Of a stretch of 64,000 bases of DNA, positions 43,679-51,389 are shown piece by piece; positions within the stretch are counted from its first letter, which is position 1; each line of letters opens with the position of its first letter. This DNA comes from JBGTFE01 sp036403235 (lineage in GTDB: Bacteria; Acidobacteriota; Blastocatellia; Pyrinomonadales; Pyrinomonadaceae). The DNA lies in assembly GCA_036403235.1 (NCBI GenBank), contig DASWRI010000048.1, forward strand, positions 62,001-126,000. The letters run 5' to 3'. The notes beneath the pieces were generated by a model. The model searched no databases. It had not been told where the DNA came from and saw only the letters and a program-made list of their open reading frames with translations. The position numbers were made by a program, and so were the translations under genes.

Positions 43679-45643
43679 TTAGTTTTGTTTAAGCGTAATC
43701 GTGTGCGTGTCGGATTTGTGAAAAGCGTCAAACATATTTTTGACGGCCGGATAAAGGTTAGCCGGAAACAGATACATGCTATTGCCGCCGAAATGGAACT
43801 GGCGTTCGTATTTCAGCGTGTTGCTGGCTTTGTCTATTCCGATATCGATATTGAGCGAGCCGACTTTGTCCTGGTCGGCAATCAAAGCGGGCGATTCGGC
43901 GCTGTCGAGGTCAAAACCTTTCGGCAGCTCGATTTCGATACTGTCGTTTTCCGACCACGGATAGTGGAAATAGACATCGTATTTCCGCGTCGAGGTCGAG
44001 AACAGCGGCGCAACACCGTATTCAAAAAATCCGGGCTGGAGAAAAATTCGCTTGCCGGTTTTCTGCGCGTAATTCGGCACGCGAATTTTGTATTGATAAA
44101 CGAACGGTTTTTCCGGGTCGTTGACGTTTTCGATGCTGACGGCTGTCACCTCGGCGGTGCTCATCTGTTTTTTGATTTCTTCCTTCAACATCTCTTCCTG
44201 CTTGGAGCCGGATTTATCGTAATTGTCGATTTTTCGCTCGTAGCCGAGCTGTCCCGTGTATTCGATTTTTACGTCTCCTTCGAGCGTTCCGTCTTCGAGC
44301 AGCTTGAATTTTCCGGTGCGTTTGGCCGCCGATTTATCAGTGCCGGAAAGCGGCGTTTTGGTCGTAATATAATCCTTGTAGCCCAAAAGCAAAACGGACG
44401 TATCTTCTTCATACCACGGAAGCATTCCGTAAGGCGCGAATAAATTGCCGGGATCGAAATATTTCCAGCGGTCGTTGACGCGGACGGCAATCGAAGAAAA
44501 GTGAATAAATGAAACGTGCGCCTGACGCGGATTGAAAAACATCTGGCTGCGGTCGCCGCCGAAGGCGAGACGCGCTTCAAAACCGAGAGCCGTTACCAGC
44601 GACGCGAACAATTCGTTGATGTCGCTGCTTGTGCCCTGCATTTTTTTATATGTATCGCTCGCGGATTTGCTTTCCTTGAGGTCGGCTTTCTGCTCGTCGG
44701 TCATCGTCGTATCGAAAGTGATGTTTTTTAATTTCGTTTTGCAGAATTCGTAAATTTTAGCGATTTTTTCGTCGGGCGTGGTCGCCCCGGCGGCAATCTG
44801 CTCGGCGGCCGTCTTTAAGTCTTTGCCCGGCTTGAGCGTGTCCTTAATACCGAAATTTTTGGCGATATAATAACCGGCGTTCGACCAGAAATCCGCCGAA
44901 GTCGCATTAAGATTGTCCGTGTAATACAACACCAGCCACGAACGAATTTCGTCTTCGGGCGGCATCTGCGATTCTTCCTTGATGGCCGGAACGTCAGTCA
45001 TCGTCGCGCGATAAAATCCGTTTTTGTCCTTTTCGAATTTATTGCCGCTCATATTAAAGGTCAAATATTTCGCGTCGTTATAAGGTTTGAAGTAATAACT
45101 GATATTTTCGATCGGAATGTCGTGCTGGAAAGTCATTCGCATATTGTTCGCCGAGCTTTGCGGATAAACTTCCGAATAGCGATATTCGACGATAACGCCC
45201 GGCTCGATATTGGGCACGGCAAATGATTTGGCTTTGACTTTTATCTTGTCGGTTTTGGCGATTTCGCGTTCAAATACATCGGCTTTAGCCAATTCGACGA
45301 TTGAGCCGTCCGCCTTGATGACTCTCGCCATAATGTCTTTGACTTTGACGCCCTTCAGATAAGGAATGTCGATTTTGCTGTATTTCTCGCGACCGCGTTC
45401 GGTGAAAATCTTGACGCGAATGTAGTGCTTCATGACCAGGCTTTCGGCGCTGTCGTCAATGCGAACTTCCCAGAAAATGGCCTCGGCGTCGGCGTCGGCG
45501 TCGACCTTCGGCGTTTTCATCTGAAGCTCTGCCTGCGAAACTTCACGCCACTCGTCATTTCCCGCAAAAACTACTTGCGAGCAGGTTAACAATAAACAAA
45601 AAAGCGAAAGCAAAACTGCCCGGCTTTTAGAAGAGAAAAACAT
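43679..45643 (-). CDS. DUF3857 paralogue 4, transglutaminase Cys lost
   Basis: A 654-residue exported protein starting at ATG 45643 with signal MFFSSKSRAVLLSLFCLLLTCSQVVFA and GAGGTG upstream. DUF3857 (about 50-230) is followed by a transglutaminase-like fold where Cys is replaced (MQGTSSDINELFASLV), while His (SFIHFSSIAVRV) and Asp (KYFDPGNLFAPYG) seem retained. It is the 5'-most gene of the four-gene minus-strand run, so the promoter is probably upstream in 45644-46104. Confidence 0.82.
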   Translation of the reverse strand: MFFSSKSRAVLLSLFCLLLTCSQVVFAGNDEWREVSQAELQMKTPKVDADADAEAIFWEVRIDDSAESLVMKHYIRVKIFTERGREKYSKIDIPYLKGVKVKDIMARVIKADGSIVELAKADVFEREIAKTDKIKVKAKSFAVPNIEPGVIVEYRYSEVYPQSSANNMRMTFQHDIPIENISYYFKPYNDAKYLTFNMSGNKFEKDKNGFYRATMTDVPAIKEESQMPPEDEIRSWLVLYYTDNLNATSADFWSNAGYYIAKNFGIKDTLKPGKDLKTAAEQIAAGATTPDEKIAKIYEFCKTKLKNITFDTTMTDEQKADLKESKSASDTYKKMQGTSSDINELFASLVTALGFEARLAFGGDRSQMFFNPRQAHVSFIHFSSIAVRVNDRWKYFDPGNLFAPYGMLPWYEEDTSVLLLGYKDYITTKTPLSGTDKSAAKRTGKFKLLEDGTLEGDVKIEYTGQLGYERKIDNYDKSGSKQEEMLKEEIKKQMSTAEVTAVSIENVNDPEKPFVYQYKIRVPNYAQKTGKRIFLQPGFFEYGVAPLFSTSTRKYDVYFHYPWSENDSIEIELPKGFDLDSAESPALIADQDKVGSLNIDIGIDKASNTLKYERQFHFGGNSMYLFPANLYPAVKNMFDAFHKSDTHTITLKQN

Positions 45644-46104
45644 ACTTTTTAATACACCTCTGATAAAATATGCACCGCGCATCTGTTTTAGCGCGGCTAA
45701 AAAAATAATAAATTTGCACTTTCGAAAGTGCGGTCTAATTGTAGGGAAATATAATTGTGTTATTTACAAGCGAACTTTTATTTCACGGAAACAAACCAAT
45801 TTTAGATGCAAAAATATTGCTTTAGATGCTTGTAAATTTAAGATTATTCTGGAAATTAAACTTTCCGTTAATAATTTTACTCAAACGCTGCTTCAAATGG
45901 AAAAAAGAAAGCCGAAAAAACGCTGATTCGCCTTGCTTAAATCACATCTGCATACACCTCTTAAAACAATTTCACCGTAAAAACATACGGCTCGGGAATC
46001 GGGGGGAAAACTATTTATTCAGGGACTGCAATTTATAAAAGTGAACATTTTTTATACTACAAATCAGCGCCGTAGGCAAGCAAAATCTCCATTCAGGAGG
46101 AAAA
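45644..46104. other. Intergenic region with two palindromes, divergent promoters
   Basis: About 460 bp between divergent genes. It holds CCGCGC-N10-GCGCGG (45675-45696), a candidate hairpin in the DUF3857 leader; the gapless palindrome GCACTTTCGAAAGTGC (45716-45731); and a small hairpin CCGTA-N6-TACGG at 45975-45990. No gene recognised; a 70-codon ORF from 45714 is AT-rich and unlikely to be real. Confidence 0.5.
45716..45731. promoter_or_regulatory. Gapless 16-bp palindrome, operator-like
   Basis: GCACTTTCGAAAGTGC, perfectly self-complementary with no loop, so more likely a protein site on DNA than an RNA hairpin. It is 73 bp upstream of the DUF3857 run. Confidence 0.45.
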
Positions 46105-46167
46105 ATGCTTTTATGTTATAATTCGGCAATACGCTTTATATACATATTATTTATCAGGAGAATATAA
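46105..46167 (+). CDS. Possible 20-codon upstream ORF coupled to fbaB
   Basis: ATG 46105 follows AGGAGG by 4 nt and reads MLLCYNSAIRFIYILFIRRI, with its TAA ending directly at the fbaB ATG. A TGTTATAAT extended -10 lies inside it at 46114-46122, which conflicts with its translation if that promoter is the only one. Confidence 0.3.
   Translation: MLLCYNSAIRFIYILFIRRI
46114..46122 (+). promoter_or_regulatory. Extended -10 promoter for fbaB
   Basis: TGTTATAAT, consensus TGn-TATAAT, 45 bp before the fbaB ATG. No -35 match at the proper distance. Confidence 0.5.
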
Positions 46168-47244
46168 ATGGCTGTTGATTACAGTAAAATACAGGAACTT
46201 TTAGGCGACGAAGCCGAAGGCCTTTTAAGTCATACTTCGACAACTATTCCGAAAGAAAATCTGCACATGCCGGGCGGCGATTTTGTCGACCGCGTCTGGC
46301 TTGCGTCCGACCGCAATCCGAATGTTCTGCGTTCTTTGCAGACGCTTTTTGACCACGGGCGGCTGGCCGGAACCGGCTATCTTTCGATTTTGCCCGTCGA
46401 CCAGGGAATCGAACATTCGGCGGGCGCTTCATTCGCGCCGAACCCGAAACTTTTCGACCCGGAAAATATCGTTCGCCTCGCCATCGAAGGCGGCTGCAAC
46501 GCGGTTGCATCGACCTTCGGCGCGCTCGGTATCGTGGCGAGAAAATTCGCCCACAAAATTCCGTTTATCGTCAAAATCAATCACAACGAGCTGCTGACCT
46601 ACCCGAACAAATTCGACCAGATTTTATTCGGAACGATTGAACAGGCAAAAAATATGGGCGCGGTCGCCGTCGGCGCGACGATTTATTTCGGCTCGGACGA
46701 ATCGACCCGCCAAATCACCGAAATCGCCGAAGCCTTCGCCTACGCGCACGAGCTCGGAATGGCGACGATTCTCTGGTGTTACTTAAGAAACTCGCAATTC
46801 AAAACGCCGGAAGGCGATATGCACGAAGCGGCCGATTTGACCGGGCAGGCCAATCATCTCGGCGTGACGATTCAAGCCGATATCATCAAGCAAAAGCTCC
46901 CGACCAGAAACGGCGGCTACCCGGCGATGAACAAAAACGGTTCTTACGGCAAAACGAGCGATATCGTTTACGAAAAATTGACTTCGGATAACCCGATTGA
47001 CCTCGTTCGCTACCAGGTCGCAAATTGCTACATGGGACGCTGCGGCCTGATAAATTCGGGCGGCGAATCGAAAGGCGCGGGCGACCTCGCGGCGGCAGTC
47101 AGGACGGCCGTCATCAACAAACGCGGCGGCGGAATGGGCTTGATTTCCGGCCGAAAAGCGTTTCAGCGCCCGACCGCCGAAGGCGTCGAACTGTTGAACT
47201 CGATTCAGGAAGTTTATCTGGCGAAAGAAATCACAATCGCTTAA
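46168..47244 (+). CDS. fbaB: Class I fructose-bisphosphate aldolase (FbaB/DhnA type)
   Basis: A 358-residue TIM-barrel aldolase of the archaeal/DhnA class I type, which forms a Schiff base and needs no metal. Recognisable blocks are LSILPVDQGIEHSAGASF near residue 75, IPFIVKINHNELLTYP near 130, and GVTIQADIIKQKLPT near 240. It cleaves or forms fructose-1,6-bisphosphate in glycolysis and gluconeogenesis. CAGGAG precedes the ATG; a perfect 18-bp terminator follows. Confidence 0.92.
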   Translation: MAVDYSKIQELLGDEAEGLLSHTSTTIPKENLHMPGGDFVDRVWLASDRNPNVLRSLQTLFDHGRLAGTGYLSILPVDQGIEHSAGASFAPNPKLFDPENIVRLAIEGGCNAVASTFGALGIVARKFAHKIPFIVKINHNELLTYPNKFDQILFGTIEQAKNMGAVAVGATIYFGSDESTRQITEIAEAFAYAHELGMATILWCYLRNSQFKTPEGDMHEAADLTGQANHLGVTIQADIIKQKLPTRNGGYPAMNKNGSYGKTSDIVYEKLTSDNPIDLVRYQVANCYMGRCGLINSGGESKGAGDLAAAVRTAVINKRGGGMGLISGRKAFQRPTAEGVELLNSIQEVYLAKEITIA

Positions 47245-47262
47245 TTTTCAAAAGAAAATATC

Positions 47263-47310
47263 AAAAAGAAAAGGAGAAAGATTTTTACCTTTCTCCTTTT
47301 CTTTTTATTT
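47263..47310 (+). terminator. Terminator of fbaB
   Basis: Perfect 18-bp stem (AAAAAGAAAAGGAGAAAG at 47263-47280; complement at 47289-47306) with an 8-nt loop and a T-rich 3' side. Confidence 0.8.
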
Positions 47311-47498
47311 TGACCGCAAATCATCAAAAAATGACCTTCGACCATCAAAAAATGACCGCTAGAGGTCAAAAAACGAGCGTCAGAGGTCAAAATTTGACCA
47401 AAAACGTACCATTTGGTGCAAAATTGGTCAAAAAATGACCGCTCCTGCTCAAAATTTGACCGTTGAAGCTCGGTCACGAATGACTTTGCCCTAAATGC
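47311..47498. repeat. Degenerate 21-bp tandem array, nine units
   Basis: Units begin at 47311, 47332, 47353, 47374, 47395, 47416 (20 bp), 47436, 47457 and 47478. Consensus is close to TGACCGCTAGAGGTCAAAAAA; several units contain the dyad TGACC...GGTCA. Shares GACCGCT with the array at 31092-31238. Reading frames through it give heptapeptide repeats (TARGQKM-like) that are probably a by-product of the period. Confidence 0.75.
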
Positions 47499-47653
47499 CC
47501 AAAACTTTAGGCAATTTCGACGCGGGCTTCCGCATTTTTAGTGCAAATCAAAAAAAATTAATTCTCTGCATCTGATTTCCCAATCGAAACGAAAACCAAA
47601 TCAAAAGGAAAATATTTGTCCTTTAAAATTTAAAAATTACGAGTGAGGGAAAA

Positions 47654-48220
47654 ATGAAAAAAATACTTTTAGCAGTTTTTGCAATGGCGATTACTTTTGG
47701 TTTCGGTGCGGGCAATGCTTCGGCACAGATGAAAAACAGCAATCCGATGGTCGGCGGCGCGGCGATGTATAAAACAAAAGACATCGTTGATAATGCTGTA
47801 AATTCGAAAGACCACACGACTTTGGTCGCGGCGGTCAAAGCGGCCGGCTTGGTTGAAACATTAAAGGGCAAAGGCCCGTTCACGGTTTTTGCGCCGACCA
47901 ACGCGGCGTTTGACGCGCTGCCGTCGGGAACGGTGGCAATGTTGCTCAAGCCGGAAAACAAAGCGATGCTGGCGAAAATTCTGACGTATCACGTCGTCGC
48001 CGGAAATATGGATTCGAAAGCGATTGCCAAAGCCATCAAAAAAGGCAAAGGCAAAGCGATGTTTAAAACCGTCGCCGGCGGAATGCTGACGGCCACGATG
48101 GACGGCGACGTTCTCGTCCTGACCGACGAAAAAGGCGGAATGTCGAGAGTTACGATTGCCGACGTGCGCCAGTCAAACGGCGTGATTCACGTTGTCGATA
48201 CGGTTTTAATGCCTAACTAA
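47654..48220 (+). CDS. Fasciclin-domain exported protein
   Basis: A 188-residue protein with signal peptide MKKILLAVFAMAITFGFGAGNASAQ. One FAS1 domain spans about 38-188 with GKGPFTVFAPTNAAFDALP, ILTYHVVAGNM (H2-like YH motif) and NGVIHVVDTVLMP. FAS1 domains mediate adhesion to cells or matrix. It has its own strong terminator. GAGGGAAAA precedes the ATG. Confidence 0.9.
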   Translation: MKKILLAVFAMAITFGFGAGNASAQMKNSNPMVGGAAMYKTKDIVDNAVNSKDHTTLVAAVKAAGLVETLKGKGPFTVFAPTNAAFDALPSGTVAMLLKPENKAMLAKILTYHVVAGNMDSKAIAKAIKKGKGKAMFKTVAGGMLTATMDGDVLVLTDEKGGMSRVTIADVRQSNGVIHVVDTVLMPN

Positions 48221-48247
48221 ACGGAAATCTCCTTCCGATGCTTAGGG

Positions 48248-48289
48248 AAAAAGCGTGCCTGAACCGCAAGACAGGCACGCTTTTTTTAT
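48248..48289 (+). terminator. Terminator of the fasciclin gene
   Basis: AAAGCGTGCCTG faces CAGGCACGCTTT (12 bp perfect) and is followed by a T run. Confidence 0.88.
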
Positions 48290-48294
48290 TTGCA

Positions 48295-48462
48295 AAAAAT
48301 CTATCTTCCCGATTCCGGCGAAAGTAAATAATAGAGGCTTTGGATAACCGAATTTGAAGAGGTTTTCGTATTTAGGAACGCCGCATTCGGGCAATCCTTG
48401 ATTTTGTTTCGACATTTGACGGGGCGCGTTTGTTTTTTAAGACGAACGCGCCTTTTTTATTT
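48295..48462 (+). ncRNA. Candidate small RNA or leader ending in a terminator
   Basis: A 130-nt non-coding stretch between two terminators. The second pairs GGCGCGTT with AACGCGCC (about 48423-48456) and is followed by TTTTTTATT. No known riboswitch class was matched. It may be an independent small RNA or an attenuated leader of the haemoglobin gene. Confidence 0.3.
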
Positions 48463-48594
48463 ACAAATAGCGGATATGAGAATAGAATCTTTCGTATCGC
48501 AAAAACAAAATTCCAGTTCGTTGAAACCAAGCATTGTGTTTCGACGAAATCAATAACGATTTACCCTATTTTTAACTTTTTCAGGAGATTAATT

Positions 48595-49077
48595 ATGAAC
48601 AGAAACTGCTCGTTCTTTAAATATTTTTCGTTAAGTTTGTTTGCTTTCGTTTTGCTCGCCTTTTCCGCTTCGTCCGCGCTGGCCCAGACGGATAAAATGG
48701 CGAACAAGGAAAAATCGCTGTACCAGCGTCTCGGCGGTTACGACGCCATCGCCGCCGTTTCCGACGAATTTATTACGCGCCTTGCGACCGACAAGCTGCT
48801 CGGACGTTTTGTCGTCGGTCTGAGCGACGATTCGAAAGGCAAGCTGCGCCAGCATTTCGTCGAGTTTTTATGTCTGGCGACCGGCGGCTCATGCGTTTAT
48901 ATGGGACGCGATATGAAAACCGTCCATAAAGGCCTCGGCATTACCGAAGATGATTGGAAACAAGCCGTCAAGATTCTGGTCGAAACGCTCGATAAATTCA
49001 AAGTTCCCGAAAAGGAAAAAACCGAAGTTCTGACGGCGGTTTCGAGTTTGAAAGCCGATGTCGTCGAGAAGAAATAA
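48595..49077 (+). CDS. Exported group 1 truncated haemoglobin
   Basis: A 160-residue protein. CAGGAG precedes ATG 48595. A signal peptide (FSLSLFAFVLLAFSASSALAQ) is followed by a TrHbN-type globin: SLYQRLGGYDAIAAVSDEFITRL, then FLCLATGGSCVYMGRDMKTVHKGLGI where the last His is the proximal ligand. Truncated haemoglobins bind O2/NO; most are cytoplasmic, so a periplasmic one is unusual. It is followed by repeat R17. Confidence 0.88.
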   Translation: MNRNCSFFKYFSLSLFAFVLLAFSASSALAQTDKMANKEKSLYQRLGGYDAIAAVSDEFITRLATDKLLGRFVVGLSDDSKGKLRQHFVEFLCLATGGSCVYMGRDMKTVHKGLGITEDDWKQAVKILVETLDKFKVPEKEKTEVLTAVSSLKADVVEKK

Positions 49078-49087
49078 TAAAAACTGA

Positions 49088-49135
49088 AAGCTGAAGACTG
49101 AAAACTGAGAACTTATTTTCAGTCTTCAGTCTTCG
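49088..49135. repeat. Inverted repeat of CTGAANN heptamers (R17)
   Basis: CTGAAGACTGAAAA (49091-49104) and its exact complement (49116-49129), 14 bp perfect. The left arm is CTGAAAG, CTGAAGA, CTGAAAA, CTGAGAA. Between convergent genes. Confidence 0.78.
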
Positions 49136-49140
49136 CTTAA

Positions 49141-49833
49141 TTAAACGTATCTCCCGCGGCTCACCTGATAAACGCCCGTTAGAAAAGGATTCGTCTGCTT
49201 TTCGCGCCCGATTGTCGTTTCGCGTCCGTGTCCCGAATAAACGGTAAAATCGTCGCCGAGCGTGAGAATTTTACTGCTTATCGAATTTATCAACTGCTCG
49301 TAGCTTCCGCCGGGCAAATCCGTTCTTCCGATTGAGCCTTCAAACAGACAATCGCCGACGAAAACTTTTTTCTCTCGTTCTTCCGCCAGAACGACGTGCC
49401 CGCGCGTGTGTCCCGGACAATGCAAAACCTTGAAATTCAAATTTCCGACCGCATAAATCTCGCCGTCCTGCCAATTTCCGGAAAGCGCGGGCGGATTTTC
49501 GTAATCGAGTCCGAGCGGCTTTAGCTGGTGCGGCGACAAGCCGAAAAAAAGCGGCTGCTCGGGCAGCCCGTAATACAAATCTTCGTCGTCCTTATGAAGC
49601 AAAATTTCCGCATGTGGAAAACTTCTGTGCAAATCGAGAGTTCCGCCGACGTGGTCGAGATGCCCGTGCGTCAGGGTGATTGCCTGCAGCTCAAAATCGT
49701 TTTCGTTCAAAAAATCTACGATATCCGAGGACTTTTCGCCCGGGTCGATGCATATCGCTTTACGCGTTTCTTCGCACGCCAAAACGCGCGTGTTTTGCTG
49801 GAAAGGCGTCAATACAAAAGTTTCGATAATCAT
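49141..49833 (-). CDS. Metallo-beta-lactamase-fold hydrolase (glyoxalase II-like)
   Basis: A 230-residue protein with the MBL zinc motif THGHLDHVGG near residue 55, then HCPGHTRGHVVL and FVGDCLFEGSIGRTDLPGG. The closest generic match is the hydroxyacylglutathione hydrolase-like group. Substrate unknown. It overlaps the upstream 93-residue gene by 4 bp, so they are translationally coupled. Confidence 0.87.
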   Translation of the reverse strand: MIIETFVLTPFQQNTRVLACEETRKAICIDPGEKSSDIVDFLNENDFELQAITLTHGHLDHVGGTLDLHRSFPHAEILLHKDDEDLYYGLPEQPLFFGLSPHQLKPLGLDYENPPALSGNWQDGEIYAVGNLNFKVLHCPGHTRGHVVLAEEREKKVFVGDCLFEGSIGRTDLPGGSYEQLINSISSKILTLGDDFTVYSGHGRETTIGREKQTNPFLTGVYQVSRGRYV

Positions 49834-50111
49834 TTTAATAAATCCAGATATTTTTCAGCGTTGAAGTCTTCCGTTTTTCTGTCTTTTAAGACAAATAAAA
49901 TCGCTTGCCGGTAAGTTTCCGCCGTCGGAATTCCGGTAAAACAAGGCGTTTCGATTTCCGGGACACTCAAGTAGCTGACAAGACAACTTAAGAGCATCCA
50001 CAAAAGCGTCTCTTCCCCGGTTCCAATAGGATTATGTTTGCAGATGCTCGCGCGGTCTTCGTCGATGCCGCCGCATATTCGCGCAAATTCCTTCTCGCTG
50101 ATTCGACTCAC
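49830..50111 (-). CDS. Small conserved-looking protein of unknown function
   Basis: A 93-residue protein beginning MSRISEKEFARICGGIDEDR, with a hydrophobic helix ETLLWMLLSCLVSYLSV and a charged helical end. No family recognised. It is the first gene of a two-gene operon with the MBL hydrolase (ATGA overlap), which supports it as a real gene. Confidence 0.6.
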   Translation of the reverse strand: MSRISEKEFARICGGIDEDRASICKHNPIGTGEETLLWMLLSCLVSYLSVPEIETPCFTGIPTAETYRQAILFVLKDRKTEDFNAEKYLDLLK

Positions 50112-50428
50112 AAAATTTATTAAATCACAAAAGCAAATTTAATACACAGTGAATTAAAATAAGACAAATACGGGCGCGTTGTATGTAATAAAGACACATT
50201 TCGATGCGTCTTAAAACTTAGAAATTTATTTTATAAACCAGTTGTTTTCTGCAAATTACGACATTTTCTGCTTTTTTCGATTTTTGGCACACATCTTGCT
50301 TTTAAGAAAAACGTCGAAGATTATTGAGTGGTATCAAACGGGTTTTCGGATAAGGGACAAGGGCAGGTAACATATTCGGGAAAGGTTTTTTAGAACGAGC
50401 AAGGGGTAGGAACGAACAAGGGAAGGTT
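50112..50428. other. Intergenic region with sigma-54-type promoter
   Basis: About 320 bp between divergent genes. It carries the sigma-54 site at 50284-50300 and a purine-rich leader (AAGGGACAAGGG, AAGGGGTAGG, AAGGGAAGG) before the zinc-finger gene. No enhancer dyad was clear. Confidence 0.5.
50284..50300 (+). promoter_or_regulatory. Sigma-54 (RpoN) promoter
   Basis: TTGGCAC-ACATC-TTGCT, matching the -24/-12 consensus TGGCAC-N5-TTGCW exactly, with the GG-GC spacing correct. Start of transcription is expected near 50312, leaving a leader of about 115 nt to the gene at 50429. Confidence 0.6.
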
Positions 50429-50707
50429 ATGTCAATTTTGGCACAAGATAAGCTTCGGACATTAACGCATAAGTTTGATAGACAAAAGACGGAAGTAAAT
50501 CGGGAAGTATTCGGCGTAAAGGCCGGCTTATTAAATAAGATTTTCGGTTGTGGGCATCGAAATATAAGCCGGCCTTTCGCTCAGGGAAAAACGTCATACC
50601 GCTGCTGCATCGAATGCGGCGCGCGACGACAGTTTAACCCGGAAACTTTGGAAACTTACGGAAACTTTTACTATCCTCCGATAGTTAAACATCTGACTGT
50701 TGATTGA
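50429..50707 (+). CDS. Small zinc-finger-like protein
   Basis: A 92-residue protein. GGGAAGG precedes the ATG. The central part reads IFGCGHRNISRPFAQGKTSYRCCIECGARRQFNP, where C-x-H and C-x-x-C could bind one zinc ion in a ribbon. The N-terminus is basic. Function unknown; a small DNA- or RNA-binding role is inferred. It lies downstream of a sigma-54-type promoter and ends before a strong terminator. Confidence 0.6.
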   Translation: MSILAQDKLRTLTHKFDRQKTEVNREVFGVKAGLLNKIFGCGHRNISRPFAQGKTSYRCCIECGARRQFNPETLETYGNFYYPPIVKHLTVD

Positions 50708-50830
50708 ATTTTTGATTTTTGCTATTGAAAAGTAGAGCTTTTAAGTGACGCATTTTATACGAGTGAACATTTCATTTATCTTCTAAGCTCATATCTTCTT
50801 TTCACTTTTGAGTTATGCTTTTCCATAGCT

Positions 50831-50871
50831 TGCCGGAATCTTTTCCACAAAGATTCCGGCAGTTTTCTTTT
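50831..50871 (+). terminator. Terminator of the zinc-finger gene
   Basis: TGCCGGAATCTTT (50831-50843) faces AAAGATTCCGGCA (50849-50861), 13 bp perfect, followed by GTTTTCTTTT. It is between convergent genes. Confidence 0.88.
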
Positions 50872-51316
50872 AAATCGTCTCTTCATACATCAAATAATGC
50901 GATTCTTCCATGCCGAGTTTTTCGTAAACTTTCCGCGCGCGCGTGTTTTCCCTTTCGACATAAAGCCGAAAACCGCAGACGTTTTTTGATTCTCCGGCTT
51001 TTCGCTTAACAAATTCATACAAAAGACGATAAATTCCCCGGCCGCGCTCGCCAGGCAGAATATAGACGCTTTGAATCCACCAGAACCAGCCGTTTCGCCA
51101 GTCGCTCCACTCGAATGTGACCATCAAGCCGCCGATAATCTCGCTTTCGCTTTCGGCGACAACATAAAATCCTTTTCTCTCATCGGCAAAAACTGCTTCG
51201 ACACCGTTTTTTAAAATTTCGGAATCGAGGCGTTTTCCTTCGGTTTCGAGCGCCATCGCCTGATTAAACTCGATGAGCGCGGGCGCATCTTCTTTTTGTG
51301 CAAGACGAATGTTCAT
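50870..51316 (-). CDS. GNAT-family N-acetyltransferase
   Basis: A 148-residue single GNAT domain. Acetyl-CoA-binding motif A is SVYILPGERGRGIYRLLYEFV near residue 84, and motif B follows with LYVERENTRARKVYEKLGM near 118. The substrate is unknown. It is divergent from the DHH gene. Confidence 0.85.
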   Translation of the reverse strand: MNIRLAQKEDAPALIEFNQAMALETEGKRLDSEILKNGVEAVFADERKGFYVVAESESEIIGGLMVTFEWSDWRNGWFWWIQSVYILPGERGRGIYRLLYEFVKRKAGESKNVCGFRLYVERENTRARKVYEKLGMEESHYLMYEETI

Positions 51317-51389
51317 AAATGCTTCCTTGACGAAATTTATTTTGCCAATTAACCTAAAATGTTTTGCCTTTTGGCAATTTCAAAATTAT

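Larger units (their letters stand above)
47245..47653. other. Intergenic region: terminator plus 21-bp array
   Basis: About 410 bp with no gene. It holds the fbaB terminator, the 21-bp tandem array (47311-47498) and an AT-rich stretch before the fasciclin gene. Confidence 0.6.
48221..48594. other. Intergenic region: two terminators and possible small RNA
   Basis: About 370 bp without a gene, containing the fasciclin terminator, a candidate non-coding RNA ending in a second terminator, and the haemoglobin gene upstream region. Confidence 0.55.

Noticed and set aside
45714..45926. 70-codon ORF upstream of fbaB
   Set aside because: It starts inside a palindrome, is AT-rich with no family signal, and has no ribosome site.
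47241..47477. 78-codon ORF with heptapeptide repeats over the 21-bp array
   Set aside because: The repeat period of 21 bp gives heptapeptides in any frame without a stop; the other strand and frames do likewise, and no Shine-Dalgarno is present.
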